Shown in pieces: positions 1 to 10,959 of a stretch of 58,025 bases of DNA. Position 1 is the stretch's first letter, and every line of letters starts with the position of its first letter. The position numbers were made by a program, and so were the translations under genes. This DNA comes from JAVMKJ01 sp031732875. Lineage in GTDB: Bacteria > Pseudomonadota > Gammaproteobacteria > Competibacterales > Competibacteraceae. The DNA lies in assembly GCA_031732875.1 (NCBI GenBank), contig JAVMKL010000002.1:1-58025 (forward strand), in the 5' to 3' direction. Below the pieces are notes generated by a model, which ran no database searches, was not told where the DNA came from, and saw nothing but the letters and a program-made list of their open reading frames with translations.

Positions 1-49
1 TCAGCCCGACCCGTTGCTCGGTGGGGACGACGAGAATGGCGGTGGTCAT
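1..49 (-). CDS. pta: Phosphate acetyltransferase, N-terminal fragment (runs off the left edge)
   Basis: Only the first 16 codons are inside the window, reading MTTAILVVPTEQRVGL. This matches the start of Pta/DRTGG-type phosphotransacetylases, in which a P-loop-like strand (I-x-L-I-P-T-x-x-x-V-G-L) opens the N-terminal dethiobiotin-synthetase-like domain. A GAGGG Shine-Dalgarno lies 8 bases before the ATG. Pta would convert acetyl phosphate and CoA to acetyl-CoA. The gene lies downstream of pncB on the same strand with a 94-base gap. The family call rests on very few residues. Confidence 0.55.
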   Translation of the reverse strand, partial: MTTAILVVPTEQRVGL

Positions 50-143
50 GGCCGTACCCTCGGGAGTCAGCGATGTTGCAATGCAGCGTAGCATACACCG
101 GTTCGGCCGCGGATTCCTACCTGGCCGGTTTTCGTCCCGCCGT

Positions 144-1481
144 TTAATGCGTTTCCCGATCCAGTCGTGCGGTGAGTTCGCGCAGTTCGGGGGCGATGTC
201 CACCGGGTAGGGCGGATCGGTCTGGTTGGCGCGCAGCGCGGGCGGCAGCGCAGCCAGTTGTCGCCGGACCCGCTCGCGGATCGCGCTGACGGGTTCCGGC
301 GCCGCCAGCCGCCGGCCCTCGCACATGACCGGTTGCAGCAACGGTTCGCCCGGATGGAGGCATGGTTCCAGCCCGATGCGGTCGCCGGCGAAGACTCCAT
401 CTTCGCCCATCCGCCGGTACACTTGCTTGCGGCCCGGCCAAGTGGCCTTGCCCTCGGAGCGTTTGCGGCGGGGCCGGTCGGCGTACTCTTGCAGTTTGTA
501 GACCATGTCGAGGGTCGGGGCATCGGTGGAGGCATCCAGTCGGGTGCCGATGCCGAAGCCGTCGAACGGCGCGCCACCGGCCAGCAGCTCGCGGACGCGA
601 TGCTCGTCCAGATCGCCGCTGCCGAAGATGGTCACCTGCGACAGGCCGCCCTCGTCGAGGATAGTTCTCACTACTTGGGCGCGAGCGGTCAGGTCGCCGC
701 TGTCGATGCGCACGCCCTTGATCGCGATGCCGCGTTCGCGCAGGCGGGGCGCCAGCTCGACCACCTTGCGGGCGGCGGCCTCGGTGTCGTAGGTGTCGAT
801 TAGCAGCACCACGTTGCCCGGCTGGGCGGCGGCGAAATGCGCGAAGGCGTCCTCCTCGCGGTCGTGGGCCTGGATCAGCGAATGGGCCATGGTCCCGAAC
901 AGGGGAATGCCGAAGCGCATTCCGGCCAGAACGGTGGCGGTGCCGCCGAAACCGGCCAGCCAGGTTGCCCGGGCGGCCAGCAGCGCCGCCTCGGCGCCGT
1001 GGGCGCGGCGCATGCCGAAGTCGACCAGCAGCTTGCCGGACGCGGCCAGCACGCAGCGGGCGGCCTTGGACGCGATCAGGGTCTGGTAGTGGATCAGGTT
1101 GATCAGCCGGCTTTCCACCAGTTGCGCCTGCGGCAGCGGGGCGATGATCCGCAGCAGCGGTTGGCCGGCGAAGAAGGCGGTGCCTTCCGGCATCGCGTGC
1201 ACCTCGCCGGTGAAGCGGAATTGCTCCAGCGAGGCCACGAAGTCCGGGCTAAAACGACCGCAACCGGCCAGCCACTCCAGTTCCCCCGCGGTGAAGCGTA
1301 GGTTTTCCAGATAGTCCAGCGCCTGCTCCAGACCCGCGGCGAGCAGGAATCCCCGCTCGGGAGGCAAGCGGCGGACGAACAGTTCGAACACAGCCGTTTC
1401 GTTCATGCGCTCGGCATGGTAAGTCTGGAGCATGGTGAGTTGATACAAATCGGTCAGCAACGCACTGTTCGTGATGTTCAT
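144..1481 (-). CDS. pncB: Nicotinate phosphoribosyltransferase
   Basis: 445 residues. Makes nicotinate mononucleotide from nicotinate and PRPP in the NAD salvage (Preiss-Handler) pathway, in the cytosol. The N-terminus reads LLTDLYQLTMLQTYHAE, the hallmark start of the family; the centre has the FGMRRAHG segment (substrate loop) and the barrel motif GVRIDSGDL, followed by IFGSGDLDE and GFGIGT (phosphate-binding region). The ATG at 1481 follows an AGGGTGA Shine-Dalgarno and is preferred over an in-frame upstream codon. Divergent from the enoyl-CoA hydratase across a 115-base AT-richer gap that probably holds both promoters. Confidence 0.93.
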   Translation of the reverse strand: MNITNSALLTDLYQLTMLQTYHAERMNETAVFELFVRRLPPERGFLLAAGLEQALDYLENLRFTAGELEWLAGCGRFSPDFVASLEQFRFTGEVHAMPEGTAFFAGQPLLRIIAPLPQAQLVESRLINLIHYQTLIASKAARCVLAASGKLLVDFGMRRAHGAEAALLAARATWLAGFGGTATVLAGMRFGIPLFGTMAHSLIQAHDREEDAFAHFAAAQPGNVVLLIDTYDTEAAARKVVELAPRLRERGIAIKGVRIDSGDLTARAQVVRTILDEGGLSQVTIFGSGDLDEHRVRELLAGGAPFDGFGIGTRLDASTDAPTLDMVYKLQEYADRPRRKRSEGKATWPGRKQVYRRMGEDGVFAGDRIGLEPCLHPGEPLLQPVMCEGRRLAAPEPVSAIRERVRRQLAALPPALRANQTDPPYPVDIAPELRELTARLDRETH

Positions 1482-1596
1482 CGCGTCACCCTGGCATAAA
1501 GGTGGCAAATGGGTGAAAGGTAAAAGGCGAACTGCGTTTTATGCTCAACCTTATGACCTTTCGCTTTTAACCTTTCTTTATAGTGGAGAGAGGGCC

Positions 1597-2364
1597 ATGT
1601 CGGATACGAGCGCGCGGGAAATTCCAACGGAGCAACGGGACAGCGTCCTGTTGGTCCGCATCGACCGTCCCGACCGGAAGAACGCACTGACGCAGGCGAT
1701 GTACGCGGCGCTGGCGGCGGTGCTCGAGGAGGCGGATCAAAACCCGGACATCCGGGTCGTGGTGCTGACCGGCGATGGCGACAGTTTTACCAGCGGGAAC
1801 GATATCGCCGATTTCCTGGCCGGGCCGCCCGCCGGCCAGGACAGCCCGGTATTCGCCTTTTTGGAGGCTTTGCGCCGGTTCGGGAAACCGCTGATCGCCG
1901 CCGTCAACGGCGTGGCGGCCGGGATCGGGGTCACCCTGCTGCTGCACTGCGACCTGGTCTATGTCCGCTCCGGAGCGACCCTGCTGCTGCCGTTCGTCAA
2001 TCTCGGCTTGTGCCCGGAAGCGGGATCCAGCCTGTTGCTACCGCGGCTGATCGGCTATCCGCGGGCGGCGGAATTGTTGTTGCTGGGCGAACCGTTCACC
2101 GCCGAGCAGGCGCTCGACTGGGGATTGATCAACGGCATCGGCGCCGATGCGGGCGCGACGCTGGAACTGGCGCTGGACAAGGCCCGACGATTGGCCGGGC
2201 AGCCGCCGGCGGCGGTGCGATTGGCCAAGGCGCTGCTGAAACGGCCCGAAGCCGATGCGGTGCGGGAAACCATGGCGCTGGAAAGCCGGCATTTCGTCGA
2301 CCTGCTGGGCTCGCCGGAAGCGGTGGCGGCGTTGCGGGCTTTCGTGGGGCGGCGCGGCTCGTGA
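1597..2364 (+). CDS. Enoyl-CoA hydratase/isomerase (crotonase) family protein
   Basis: 255 residues, normal length for a single-domain crotonase. The oxyanion-hole segments are visible: GNDIADF (about residue 68) and NGVAAGIGVTLLLHCDLV (about 105-122), followed by CPEAGSSLLLPRLIG with a Glu at the usual catalytic position. Likely acts on an enoyl-CoA in fatty-acid or aromatic-acid breakdown; the hydratase versus delta3-delta2 isomerase role cannot be separated by eye. The ATG at 1597 has a strong GGAGAGAGG site; longer in-frame starts upstream read through the intergenic region and look spurious. It ends 16 bases from the convergent FixJ-type regulator gene. Confidence 0.88.
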   Translation: MSDTSAREIPTEQRDSVLLVRIDRPDRKNALTQAMYAALAAVLEEADQNPDIRVVVLTGDGDSFTSGNDIADFLAGPPAGQDSPVFAFLEALRRFGKPLIAAVNGVAAGIGVTLLLHCDLVYVRSGATLLLPFVNLGLCPEAGSSLLLPRLIGYPRAAELLLLGEPFTAEQALDWGLINGIGADAGATLELALDKARRLAGQPPAAVRLAKALLKRPEADAVRETMALESRHFVDLLGSPEAVAALRAFVGRRGS

Positions 2365-2380
2365 GGAGAGGCGCGCCCCC

Positions 2381-2995
2381 CTATTTCCCATCGTTCGCCA
2401 GCGCCAGCACCCGAATCAAATCCGATAGCGATTCGGCCTGGAGTTTCTCCATGACCCGCTTGCGGTGGATTTCCACGGTGGAGACGCTGATGCCGAGTTC
2501 GGCGGCAATGGTCTTGTTGTACTGGCCGATCGCCACCCGTTCCAGTACTTCCCGCTCGCGCGACGACAGTTGCGCCAACCGGGCCGCCGCGCCGGCGCGT
2601 TGAACCTGCCGGCAGCGTTCCCAGGCATCGAATTGCAGCGCTTCCCGGACCCGTTCTAGCAGCGTCCCGCCCTGAAAGGGTTTTTCGATGAAGTCGAAGG
2701 CGCCGGCCTTCATGGCCCGGATCGCCATCGGCACGTCACCGTGCCCGGTCATGAAGATGATCGGAATCCGGTAACCCTGGGCCCGCAACTGTTGTTGCAG
2801 GTCCAAACCGCTCATGCCGGGCATCCGCACGTCCAGCACCAGGCAGCCGGGCCGCCCCACGGCTCCGGATTGGAGGAAACCGGTTGCGTTGGTGAAGGTT
2901 TCGACCGCCAGCCCTCCGGCCCGCAACAGCAGACTCACCGCATCGCGGACGGCTTGGTCATCGTCGATGAGAAAGACGGTTGGAGAATCGTTCAC
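2381..2995 (-). CDS. FixJ/NarL-type two-component response regulator
   Basis: 204 residues. Receiver domain at 1-120 with the acidic pocket DDD at 11-13, phospho-acceptor Asp55 (VLDVRMPG) and Lys105 (EKPF), then a LuxR-type helix-turn-helix at about 140-204 (LSSREREVLERVAIG...VEIHRKRVMEKL). This arrangement is typical of FixJ/TodT/StyR regulators. The GTG start at 2995 overlaps the stop of the upstream kinase gene by GTGA, so the pair should be translationally coupled and is almost certainly a cognate pair. It is the last gene of the copA-kinase run. Confidence 0.93.
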   Translation of the reverse strand: MNDSPTVFLIDDDQAVRDAVSLLLRAGGLAVETFTNATGFLQSGAVGRPGCLVLDVRMPGMSGLDLQQQLRAQGYRIPIIFMTGHGDVPMAIRAMKAGAFDFIEKPFQGGTLLERVREALQFDAWERCRQVQRAGAAARLAQLSSREREVLERVAIGQYNKTIAAELGISVSTVEIHRKRVMEKLQAESLSDLIRVLALANDGK

Positions 2996-4593
2996 GCGCG
3001 CGCCGGCGGTAATGGTGGGTTGCCGCGAGCGGGCAGGGTGAAATGAAACGAGACCCCGCGGTCGGGATTGGGCGTCGCCCACAACCGCCCGCCCTGGGAT
3101 TCGACGATCGAGCGGCTGACCGACAATCCCAGTCCCATGCCGCCCGGCTTGGTGCTGAAGAAGGGCTGGAACAGCCGTTCGGTGGCTTCCGGACCGAGAC
3201 CGGGCCCGCTGTCGGACAGGGTGACCCGCACCGTGTCCTCGTCTTGCGGGGTCGTGCGCAGAATCAACTGGCGTGGTCCTTCCGCCGCTTCGTACATCGC
3301 TTCGATCGCATTGCGCATCAGATACAGCACCACGAGTTGAATCTGAAAGTCGTCGGCCAGAACGGCCGGCAATTTCTCCGCCAGTTCCAGCTTCAGCGCG
3401 ACCCCGGCCTGGCGCAATTCCGGTTCGGCATAGCGGACGACGGCGTGGATCGGCACGTTGAGGTCGAGCGGGGTATGGGCGGCCGGATGTTTGCGCACCA
3501 GTTCCCGCAGGTGACGGATGATGCCTCCAGCGCGCATTCCCTGGTTGACCACTTCCTCGAGCGTGCCGGTCAACTCGCGTGGATCGGTCTGGTCCCGCCG
3601 CAGCAGAGCCAGACAGGCCTGGGTGTAGGCCACGATGGCGGCCAGCGGCTGGTTGAGGTCGTGGGCCAGGTTGGAGGCCAGTTCGACCGCCAGACTGAGT
3701 CGGGACATTCGGGTCAGATCCACCTGCTGTCGCCGCAATTGATCCTCGGCCAGTCTGCGGGCGGTGATGTCCTCGGCCAGCCCGGCGATCCGGTAGACGT
3801 GGCCGGCCTCGTCGCGAACGGGGAAGCCGCGATCCCAAATCCAGCGGATCGTCCCGTCGGGACGCACGATCCGATACTCTTCGTTGAGATAGCCAGTTTT
3901 CAGTTTGTCGGCGTGCGCGTCCTGGACGCGCGGCCGGTCGTCGGGATGGATGGCCTCGATCCAGTCGAGCGGCCGGTCGTCGAAGTTCTGCACGGGACGC
4001 CCCCAGATGTCTTCATAGGCCGGGCTGACGTAAAGGAGTCGTTCTTCCTCGATGCCGTATACCCAGAACACCTCGCGGATATGCTCGGCCAACTGGCGGA
4101 ACCGCTCCTCGCTGTCGCGGAGGGCACATTCGACCTGAATTCGGGCGGCGATCTGCCATTCCAGCGTCCGGTTGATATCCAGCAGTGCGGCGGTGCGTTC
4201 CTCGACTCGCGTCTCCAGTTCGTCGCAGACGCGCAGCCGCTGCTCCTCGGCCTGCCGGCGCGCGGCGATGTCGCGGGCCATCGTGTCGGCGCGAGCCCGC
4301 AGCAGCCAGTAGAGCAGGACGCCGCTGGCGGCGATCGCCGATGCGTCCTTCAGCCATGCGGCCAGTGGTAACGACGCACCGCCGCCGGACCATCCCAGCA
4401 GTTCGTCGCCCAGCAGCCAGAGCAGGCCGACGATGACGTAGAGCAGGGTGATGGCGGCGGGATGGGCAAGATGCCGCAGGGGCTGCAGCGGTCGCGTGCG
4501 AGGGAGCGGGGCGGCGGGCGGCGGCGGGGGCGAATCCGGCGAAAAGGGAAGCGGGGGAGCGTCGAGGGGCATGGCGCCATGGGAACCGGCCAT
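2992..4593 (-). CDS. PAS-domain sensor histidine kinase (membrane-bound)
   Basis: 533 residues. A proline-rich N-terminus is followed by two predicted membrane segments (about 47-66 and 84-99), a coiled stretch (about 105-160), one PAS/PAC domain (about 162-282), the H-box with His311 (NLAHDLNQPLAAIVAYTQ) and a C-terminal HATPase domain with DSGPGLG and GGMGLGLSVSRSI. The H-box class is the FixL/NtrB-like type. The ATG at 4593 has a GGAGA site and starts 26 bases after the stop of the second kinase. Its stop overlaps the start of the FixJ-type regulator. The signal sensed cannot be told from sequence; no haem-binding signature was identified in the PAS domain. Confidence 0.92.
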   Translation of the reverse strand: MAGSHGAMPLDAPPLPFSPDSPPPPPAAPLPRTRPLQPLRHLAHPAAITLLYVIVGLLWLLGDELLGWSGGGASLPLAAWLKDASAIAASGVLLYWLLRARADTMARDIAARRQAEEQRLRVCDELETRVEERTAALLDINRTLEWQIAARIQVECALRDSEERFRQLAEHIREVFWVYGIEEERLLYVSPAYEDIWGRPVQNFDDRPLDWIEAIHPDDRPRVQDAHADKLKTGYLNEEYRIVRPDGTIRWIWDRGFPVRDEAGHVYRIAGLAEDITARRLAEDQLRRQQVDLTRMSRLSLAVELASNLAHDLNQPLAAIVAYTQACLALLRRDQTDPRELTGTLEEVVNQGMRAGGIIRHLRELVRKHPAAHTPLDLNVPIHAVVRYAEPELRQAGVALKLELAEKLPAVLADDFQIQLVVLYLMRNAIEAMYEAAEGPRQLILRTTPQDEDTVRVTLSDSGPGLGPEATERLFQPFFSTKPGGMGLGLSVSRSIVESQGGRLWATPNPDRGVSFHFTLPARGNPPLPPARA

Positions 4594-4618
4594 CGTTCGG
4601 TCTCCGGTTCTTGCCCGG

Positions 4619-6574
4619 CTAGCCCGCCGCGACCGGGAGCGGAGCGACCGCTCGTTCGGTGGTGGTGGCGCGGGTGGCGATGGGCAGATTAAAGTGGAAC
4701 GTGACGCCGGGACCCTGGTTGGGGGTCGCCCACAGCCGGCCGCCATGAGCCTCCACGATGGCCTTACTGATCGGCAGTCCCAGGCCCAGTCCGTCGGGCT
4801 TGGTGGTAAAGAACGGGGTCAGCAATTGATTTATCACTTCCGGTTCGAGGCCGGACCCCGTGTCCTGGACCGCGATTTCGACGGTTTCCCGGTCGGGGCG
4901 GGCGTACAGGGTAATCGCGCGGGAACCCTCGCCGGCGCCCATGGCGTCCACCGCGTTGTGAACCAAATTGAGGATCACTTGCTGGATTTGTAGCGGATCG
5001 GCCAGCACCGGCGGCAGGTCCGGGGCGGCGTCGTACGTGATGCGGACGGCGTGGCGGTGGGCTTCGAGGGTGAGAAAATCGGCGATTTCGTCCAGAAGAT
5101 CGCGAACCCGCACCACGGTATGATGGGCCTTGCCCTGGCGGGCGAAGCGGCGGATGCGCTGGATGATGGCACTGGCCCGCGCGCTTTGGGCAGCGATCTT
5201 TTCGAGGATTTCCCGCGCTTCGGCCAGTTGGGTCGCGTGGTTGCGCAGTCGCGCCAGGCCGGCTTCGGCGTACAGGGTGATGGCGGTTACCGGCTGGTTG
5301 ATTTCGTGCACCAGCCCGGACGCCATTTCTCCGAGCGTGTTGAGGCGCGAAGCGTGCGCCAACAGGGTCTGCTGTCGCTGGGCGGCTTCGGCCATGCGTT
5401 CCTGTTCCAGGGCGCCGCCGACCCACTGGGCCATGAGCTGGATCAGTTCGCGGTCCACGGTGGTGAAGGGGGCGGGCCGCGGTTTGAAGTCGGAGAAATT
5501 CAGCGTCCCGTACACCTGCTCGCCGACCCGTACCGGAACGCCCAGATAGGCTTCCAGGCCGTATTTGCGGTAGCAGGGATGCTGGCGCCAGGGACCGGCC
5601 GACGCGTGCTCGAAACTCAAGGGTGCCCGAGCGCGCAGGGTGTCGTGGCAGTAGGTATCGCCCAGGGCGAAAACGTCGCCTTGAGCGACTTCGCCACCGG
5701 GGGCGATGGTTTGGGCGATCTCGTAGCGCTGGCCGTCGACATGACACAGGATACCAATGGCCATCCTGAACCGCTGGCATCCCATCGCCAGCATGGCCTG
5801 GATCTGGTTGCTGGCATGGCGGCGCGGCGTGGAAATGACTCGATAAAGCTCCCGCATCGCTTCGACGCTGTCGCGCAGCGCCGCTTGCCGGTCAGCCAAT
5901 TGCCGGTTGATTTCCTCGACCTTTTCCTTTTCCCTGGCGAACGACCGGGCCACGCTCAGGTTTTCCAGCCCCAGCCTCAGCGACTGAGCGAGGGTATGGT
6001 GTTGGCGATGGGCGGCTCCCAGGGTCAGCAGCAGGTACAGGATGCCGGTGGCGCCCATGGTGCCGCGCAGCGGATCGTCCCGCGCGAGCAGCCACAGCAG
6101 GGGCGGTAGGGCCAGCGGCAAGGCGTAGGCGAAGTAGGTGGCCAGCACCGGCGTCATGGTGAGGACACCGCTCAGGAGCGCGCCGCCCAGCACCAGGGCG
6201 ATGAAGGTGTCGTAGGCCAGCGACGGCGAGAGGGCGAGCAGGACGGCGCAGCCGCCCCAGCAGATGCCGCTGGCGGCGCAGGCGCAGGTATAGCCGATGG
6301 CCCAACGTTCGATGGCGGCGTCCGGATCCCGGCGGCGTCGGAAGGCCACGACCAGCGCCAGTCGGACCAGGACGGCTATCTCCAGCAGGGCCAGCCAGGT
6401 CAACAGCACCGTGCGGGGAATCGCATTCCAGGTGGCGAGCACCAGAATGGGGGCGACGAGCAGGCTGGCGATGGCGCCCAGCGGGGCCTGCTCGTACAAC
6501 AGCCGCACCTGATGAGCCCGGATTTGCTGGGCCGCGCCATCGGTCGCGGGGCTGGAGGCGGCGACGGCGTTCAC
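4619..6574 (-). CDS. GAF-domain sensor histidine kinase with multi-pass membrane N-terminus
   Basis: 651 residues. Several hydrophobic segments between about 33 and 190 form a membrane domain, followed by a coiled coil (about 205-240), a GAF domain (about 240-392, with CHDTLRA and YLGVPVRV), the H-box with His423 (GLVHEINQPVTAITLYAE) and an HATPase domain with DTGSGLEP and DGLGLGLPISKAI. The GTG start at 6574 overlaps the stop of the small membrane protein by GTGA, the same coupling as at the kinase/regulator junction. It has no receiver partner of its own, so it may share the downstream FixJ-type regulator with the PAS kinase. Confidence 0.9.
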   Translation of the reverse strand: MNAVAASSPATDGAAQQIRAHQVRLLYEQAPLGAIASLLVAPILVLATWNAIPRTVLLTWLALLEIAVLVRLALVVAFRRRRDPDAAIERWAIGYTCACAASGICWGGCAVLLALSPSLAYDTFIALVLGGALLSGVLTMTPVLATYFAYALPLALPPLLWLLARDDPLRGTMGATGILYLLLTLGAAHRQHHTLAQSLRLGLENLSVARSFAREKEKVEEINRQLADRQAALRDSVEAMRELYRVISTPRRHASNQIQAMLAMGCQRFRMAIGILCHVDGQRYEIAQTIAPGGEVAQGDVFALGDTYCHDTLRARAPLSFEHASAGPWRQHPCYRKYGLEAYLGVPVRVGEQVYGTLNFSDFKPRPAPFTTVDRELIQLMAQWVGGALEQERMAEAAQRQQTLLAHASRLNTLGEMASGLVHEINQPVTAITLYAEAGLARLRNHATQLAEAREILEKIAAQSARASAIIQRIRRFARQGKAHHTVVRVRDLLDEIADFLTLEAHRHAVRITYDAAPDLPPVLADPLQIQQVILNLVHNAVDAMGAGEGSRAITLYARPDRETVEIAVQDTGSGLEPEVINQLLTPFFTTKPDGLGLGLPISKAIVEAHGGRLWATPNQGPGVTFHFNLPIATRATTTERAVAPLPVAAG

Positions 6575-6882
6575 TGAGTGCGGCGCGCGGTGGGCATGTT
6601 CCGGTCCGGCGATCCGGCGAATGGAGTCCGCCGGTCTTCCAGCGCGGGATGCTCGGGCACGACCGCATACTCCCCTTCGATGATGACGGGGGCGGCGCTG
6701 GTCCGTCCGATCAGCCGGCGGTATTGCCACCACAGCCAGCCGCCGAGAGCCAGGCCTGCCACCAGCAAGACGACGAACAGCACCGAGGCGAGGGCGAAGC
6801 CCGCCACGATGGCCAGCACCGAACTCAGGGCCAATCCCAGCCGGCCCGGCAGGGAGACTTTGGGAAGCGGCGGCGCTTTCAT
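6571..6882 (-). CDS. Small two-helix membrane protein, function unknown
   Basis: 103 residues starting MKAPPLPKVSLPGRL. A long hydrophobic stretch at about 15-50 can form two membrane helices (GLALSSVLAIVAGFALAS and VLFVVLLVAGLALGGWLWW), followed by a polar tail of about 50 residues. I do not recognise a family. The ATG overlaps the TGA of the 26-residue peptide gene upstream (ATGA), and its stop overlaps the GTG of the GAF kinase, so it sits inside a translationally coupled chain. An in-frame start 21 bases further upstream is possible but would read through the peptide gene. Confidence 0.7.
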   Translation of the reverse strand: MKAPPLPKVSLPGRLGLALSSVLAIVAGFALASVLFVVLLVAGLALGGWLWWQYRRLIGRTSAAPVIIEGEYAVVPEHPALEDRRTPFAGSPDRNMPTARRTQ

Positions 6883-6959
6883 GCGCGGGCGACCCAGAAC
6901 CACCAGACGATCAGGCCGATCAGGCCAAGTCCGGCGAGATTGACGATCGAAGCGGTCAT
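6879..6959 (-). CDS. 26-residue membrane peptide; resembles the anchor of a CopA-linked cupredoxin protein
   Basis: A short frame with a good GAGGT Shine-Dalgarno 8 bases before its ATG encodes one helix ending LIGLIVWWFWVARA. From memory of the family, small cupredoxin-domain proteins encoded next to copA begin with a helix of this kind (I-V-W-W-F-W) and then carry a copper-binding domain of about 90 residues. Here the stop comes straight after the helix, overlapping the next gene as ATGA. It lies 31 bases downstream of copA. Either it is a truncated cupredoxin or a genuine microprotein that helps CopA. Confidence 0.55.
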   Translation of the reverse strand: MTASIVNLAGLGLIGLIVWWFWVARA

Positions 6960-6990
6960 GTCGGAATACCTCGCGACTGGAACAACCGGT

Positions 6991-9261
<2,271 letters not shown>

Positions 9262-9700
9262 GGCGTTATCGAGTGGTTTTGATGGGATGGATCCAATCGG
9301 ACTTTCGGGACGCCAACGATTGGGATGGTTTTCAGACGGCATGGGAAAGGTAGGGTGGGACACAGAGTATTGCATTAACCACAGAAATGCTACATTGATA
9401 TCAAGGCCATCATCGTTGGAGAGATCGAGACCGTGTTGGGTCGGGTAACCGGACCGCGCACAACCGCTGCGTGCCGCCATGCCCGAACCGGCCGGATCCC
9501 CTCGTCGTTGCCCATTTGGCCCGGATCGTCCTTGCTTTTCCGATATTCGCGGCGGATTGCGCTCTCGTCATGGACTATTATCATCGTGAGATGCCGCGCT
9601 CGCATCCCGGGGAGCGTGGCCCGGAACCGCGATCTTCTTAGTCTTTACCCTGGAGAATTCCTGGTAATCTATGCGATAAACCAGGAAGCCAGGAGGGTTT
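9262..9700. other. Intergenic region between copA and the membrane-anchored regulator
   Basis: About 440 bases separating divergent genes. It should hold the promoters of both directions. Short open frames exist but show no recognisable protein or convincing ribosome site. No clear CueR-type spaced promoter could be read by eye. The plus-strand gene has a textbook AGGAGGG site at its right end. Confidence 0.5.
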
Positions 9701-10789
9701 ATGCCAGTCCGACATGTTCTTGTGGTAGACGATTCGAAGTCCGCGCGGCTGATGTTGCGCAAGATGTTGCAAGGATCAGGCTTGGCCGTGGATACGGCGG
9801 AATCGGCCGAGGAAGCGCTGAATTATCTGCGCGACCAGCGACCGGATGCCATCTTCATGGATCACACCATGCCCGGCATGGACGGATTGGAGGCGTTGCA
9901 GCGGATCAGGAGCGATCCGGCCATTACCCGGATTCCTGTGGCGATGTATACCTCCAAAGATGAACCGTCCTATCGGGAACAAGCCATCACGATGGGCGCC
10001 GTTGGCGTACTGATCAAGCCGGCGACGTCCGAGGCGCTCGGTGCGGTCCTCGAACGGATGAATGCGGTGCTCGATGCCGCCCTGATCCCGGTCGCCGTTT
10101 CGGTGCCCGCTGGCGAGACAGTGACAGCCGAGTGGGTTCAGAAACTCGCCTTCGAAAAAGCCGAACTGGTTTTCTACGATGCGATCGAATCGCAGGTGTT
10201 GCCGTTGATCAACGACGTGGTCGCCAAGCTGCGGCGGGATCTGGAGTCGAGCCAGGAAGAAGCATGTAACCGGCTTCTCAAGACGCGGCTGGCGGAATGG
10301 CGGCCACCGCTGGGAGTGGCCGAGGCGGAAGCGACGGAAGCGACGGAAGCGGCGCAAGCGGCGATTCAGGCCCGGTTGCTGCCGCTGGTCGAGGAACGGT
10401 TGGAAACGTTCCGGCGCGAAGGGCGGGTGGAGATCGAAACGCAGGTGCGGAGCGTGGCGACCGAGGTTTGTCGGAGCCAGTTGCACGAACTGTCCGAACG
10501 ACTGGTGCGGCAATTGGGCATGCGATTTAATCAAGCCGTCCAGTCGGCGGGCGCGGCTGCCCACGAAGCTGCGGTCGATGCCGCACGGGAAACGGCGCTG
10601 CACGCGGTCGGCGAGGCCGCCGCGGTCCCCAGAATCGAGGAAAAAAGTGCCGTTGAGGCAGCCGAGCAGGCGGCCCGTCAGTTGTGCGCGGAAATCCAGC
10701 GCGATCTCAAAGTGCGCGTTTATCGGGCGGCGGGTTGGGCGGCCGCGGTCGGTATCGGAGCGGCGGTACTGGCGTATGCGATGCGATGA
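9701..10789 (+). CDS. Response regulator with coiled-coil and C-terminal membrane anchor
   Basis: 362 residues. A complete receiver domain occupies 1-122 (DD at 10-11, phospho-acceptor Asp54 in FMDHTMPGMDG, Lys106 in LIKPA). Instead of an output domain, an Ala/Glu-rich helical region follows (about 140-335), with a stretch of ATEATEAAQAA, and the protein ends with one predicted membrane helix (about 341-361, GWAAAVGIGAAVLAYAMR). A receiver fixed to the membrane by its C-terminus is unusual. The start follows AGGAGGG at 5 bases. The next gene encodes a membrane-anchored coiled coil with the opposite polarity, a possible partner. Confidence 0.85.
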   Translation: MPVRHVLVVDDSKSARLMLRKMLQGSGLAVDTAESAEEALNYLRDQRPDAIFMDHTMPGMDGLEALQRIRSDPAITRIPVAMYTSKDEPSYREQAITMGAVGVLIKPATSEALGAVLERMNAVLDAALIPVAVSVPAGETVTAEWVQKLAFEKAELVFYDAIESQVLPLINDVVAKLRRDLESSQEEACNRLLKTRLAEWRPPLGVAEAEATEATEAAQAAIQARLLPLVEERLETFRREGRVEIETQVRSVATEVCRSQLHELSERLVRQLGMRFNQAVQSAGAAAHEAAVDAARETALHAVGEAAAVPRIEEKSAVEAAEQAARQLCAEIQRDLKVRVYRAAGWAAAVGIGAAVLAYAMR

Positions 10790-10959
10790 GGAGTTCGACG
10801 TCCCGACCGCGGATCGGGTCGGGATGCAGCCAATACTAACGCGACTGAGGCAGCGTGGCTGTCGGTGGGGCGGGCATTGCCCGTCCTGCAACCTTCGGGT
10901 GGTATCCAATTCATGCGATTGGCGCAAGTCCTGACAAATTGATGGGTGAATCCTGAATC

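Noticed and set aside
3043..4371. Long plus-strand open frame antisense to the PAS kinase
   Set aside because: It mirrors a GC-rich kinase gene with clear motifs, has no family features of its own, and reflects codon bias in the other strand. Similar long antisense frames over copA, lpd, aceF, ilvD and the kinase were rejected for the same reason.
9390..9605. 71-residue minus-strand frame upstream of copA
   Set aside because: No recognisable domain or ribosome site; it overlaps the region where the divergent promoters should be.
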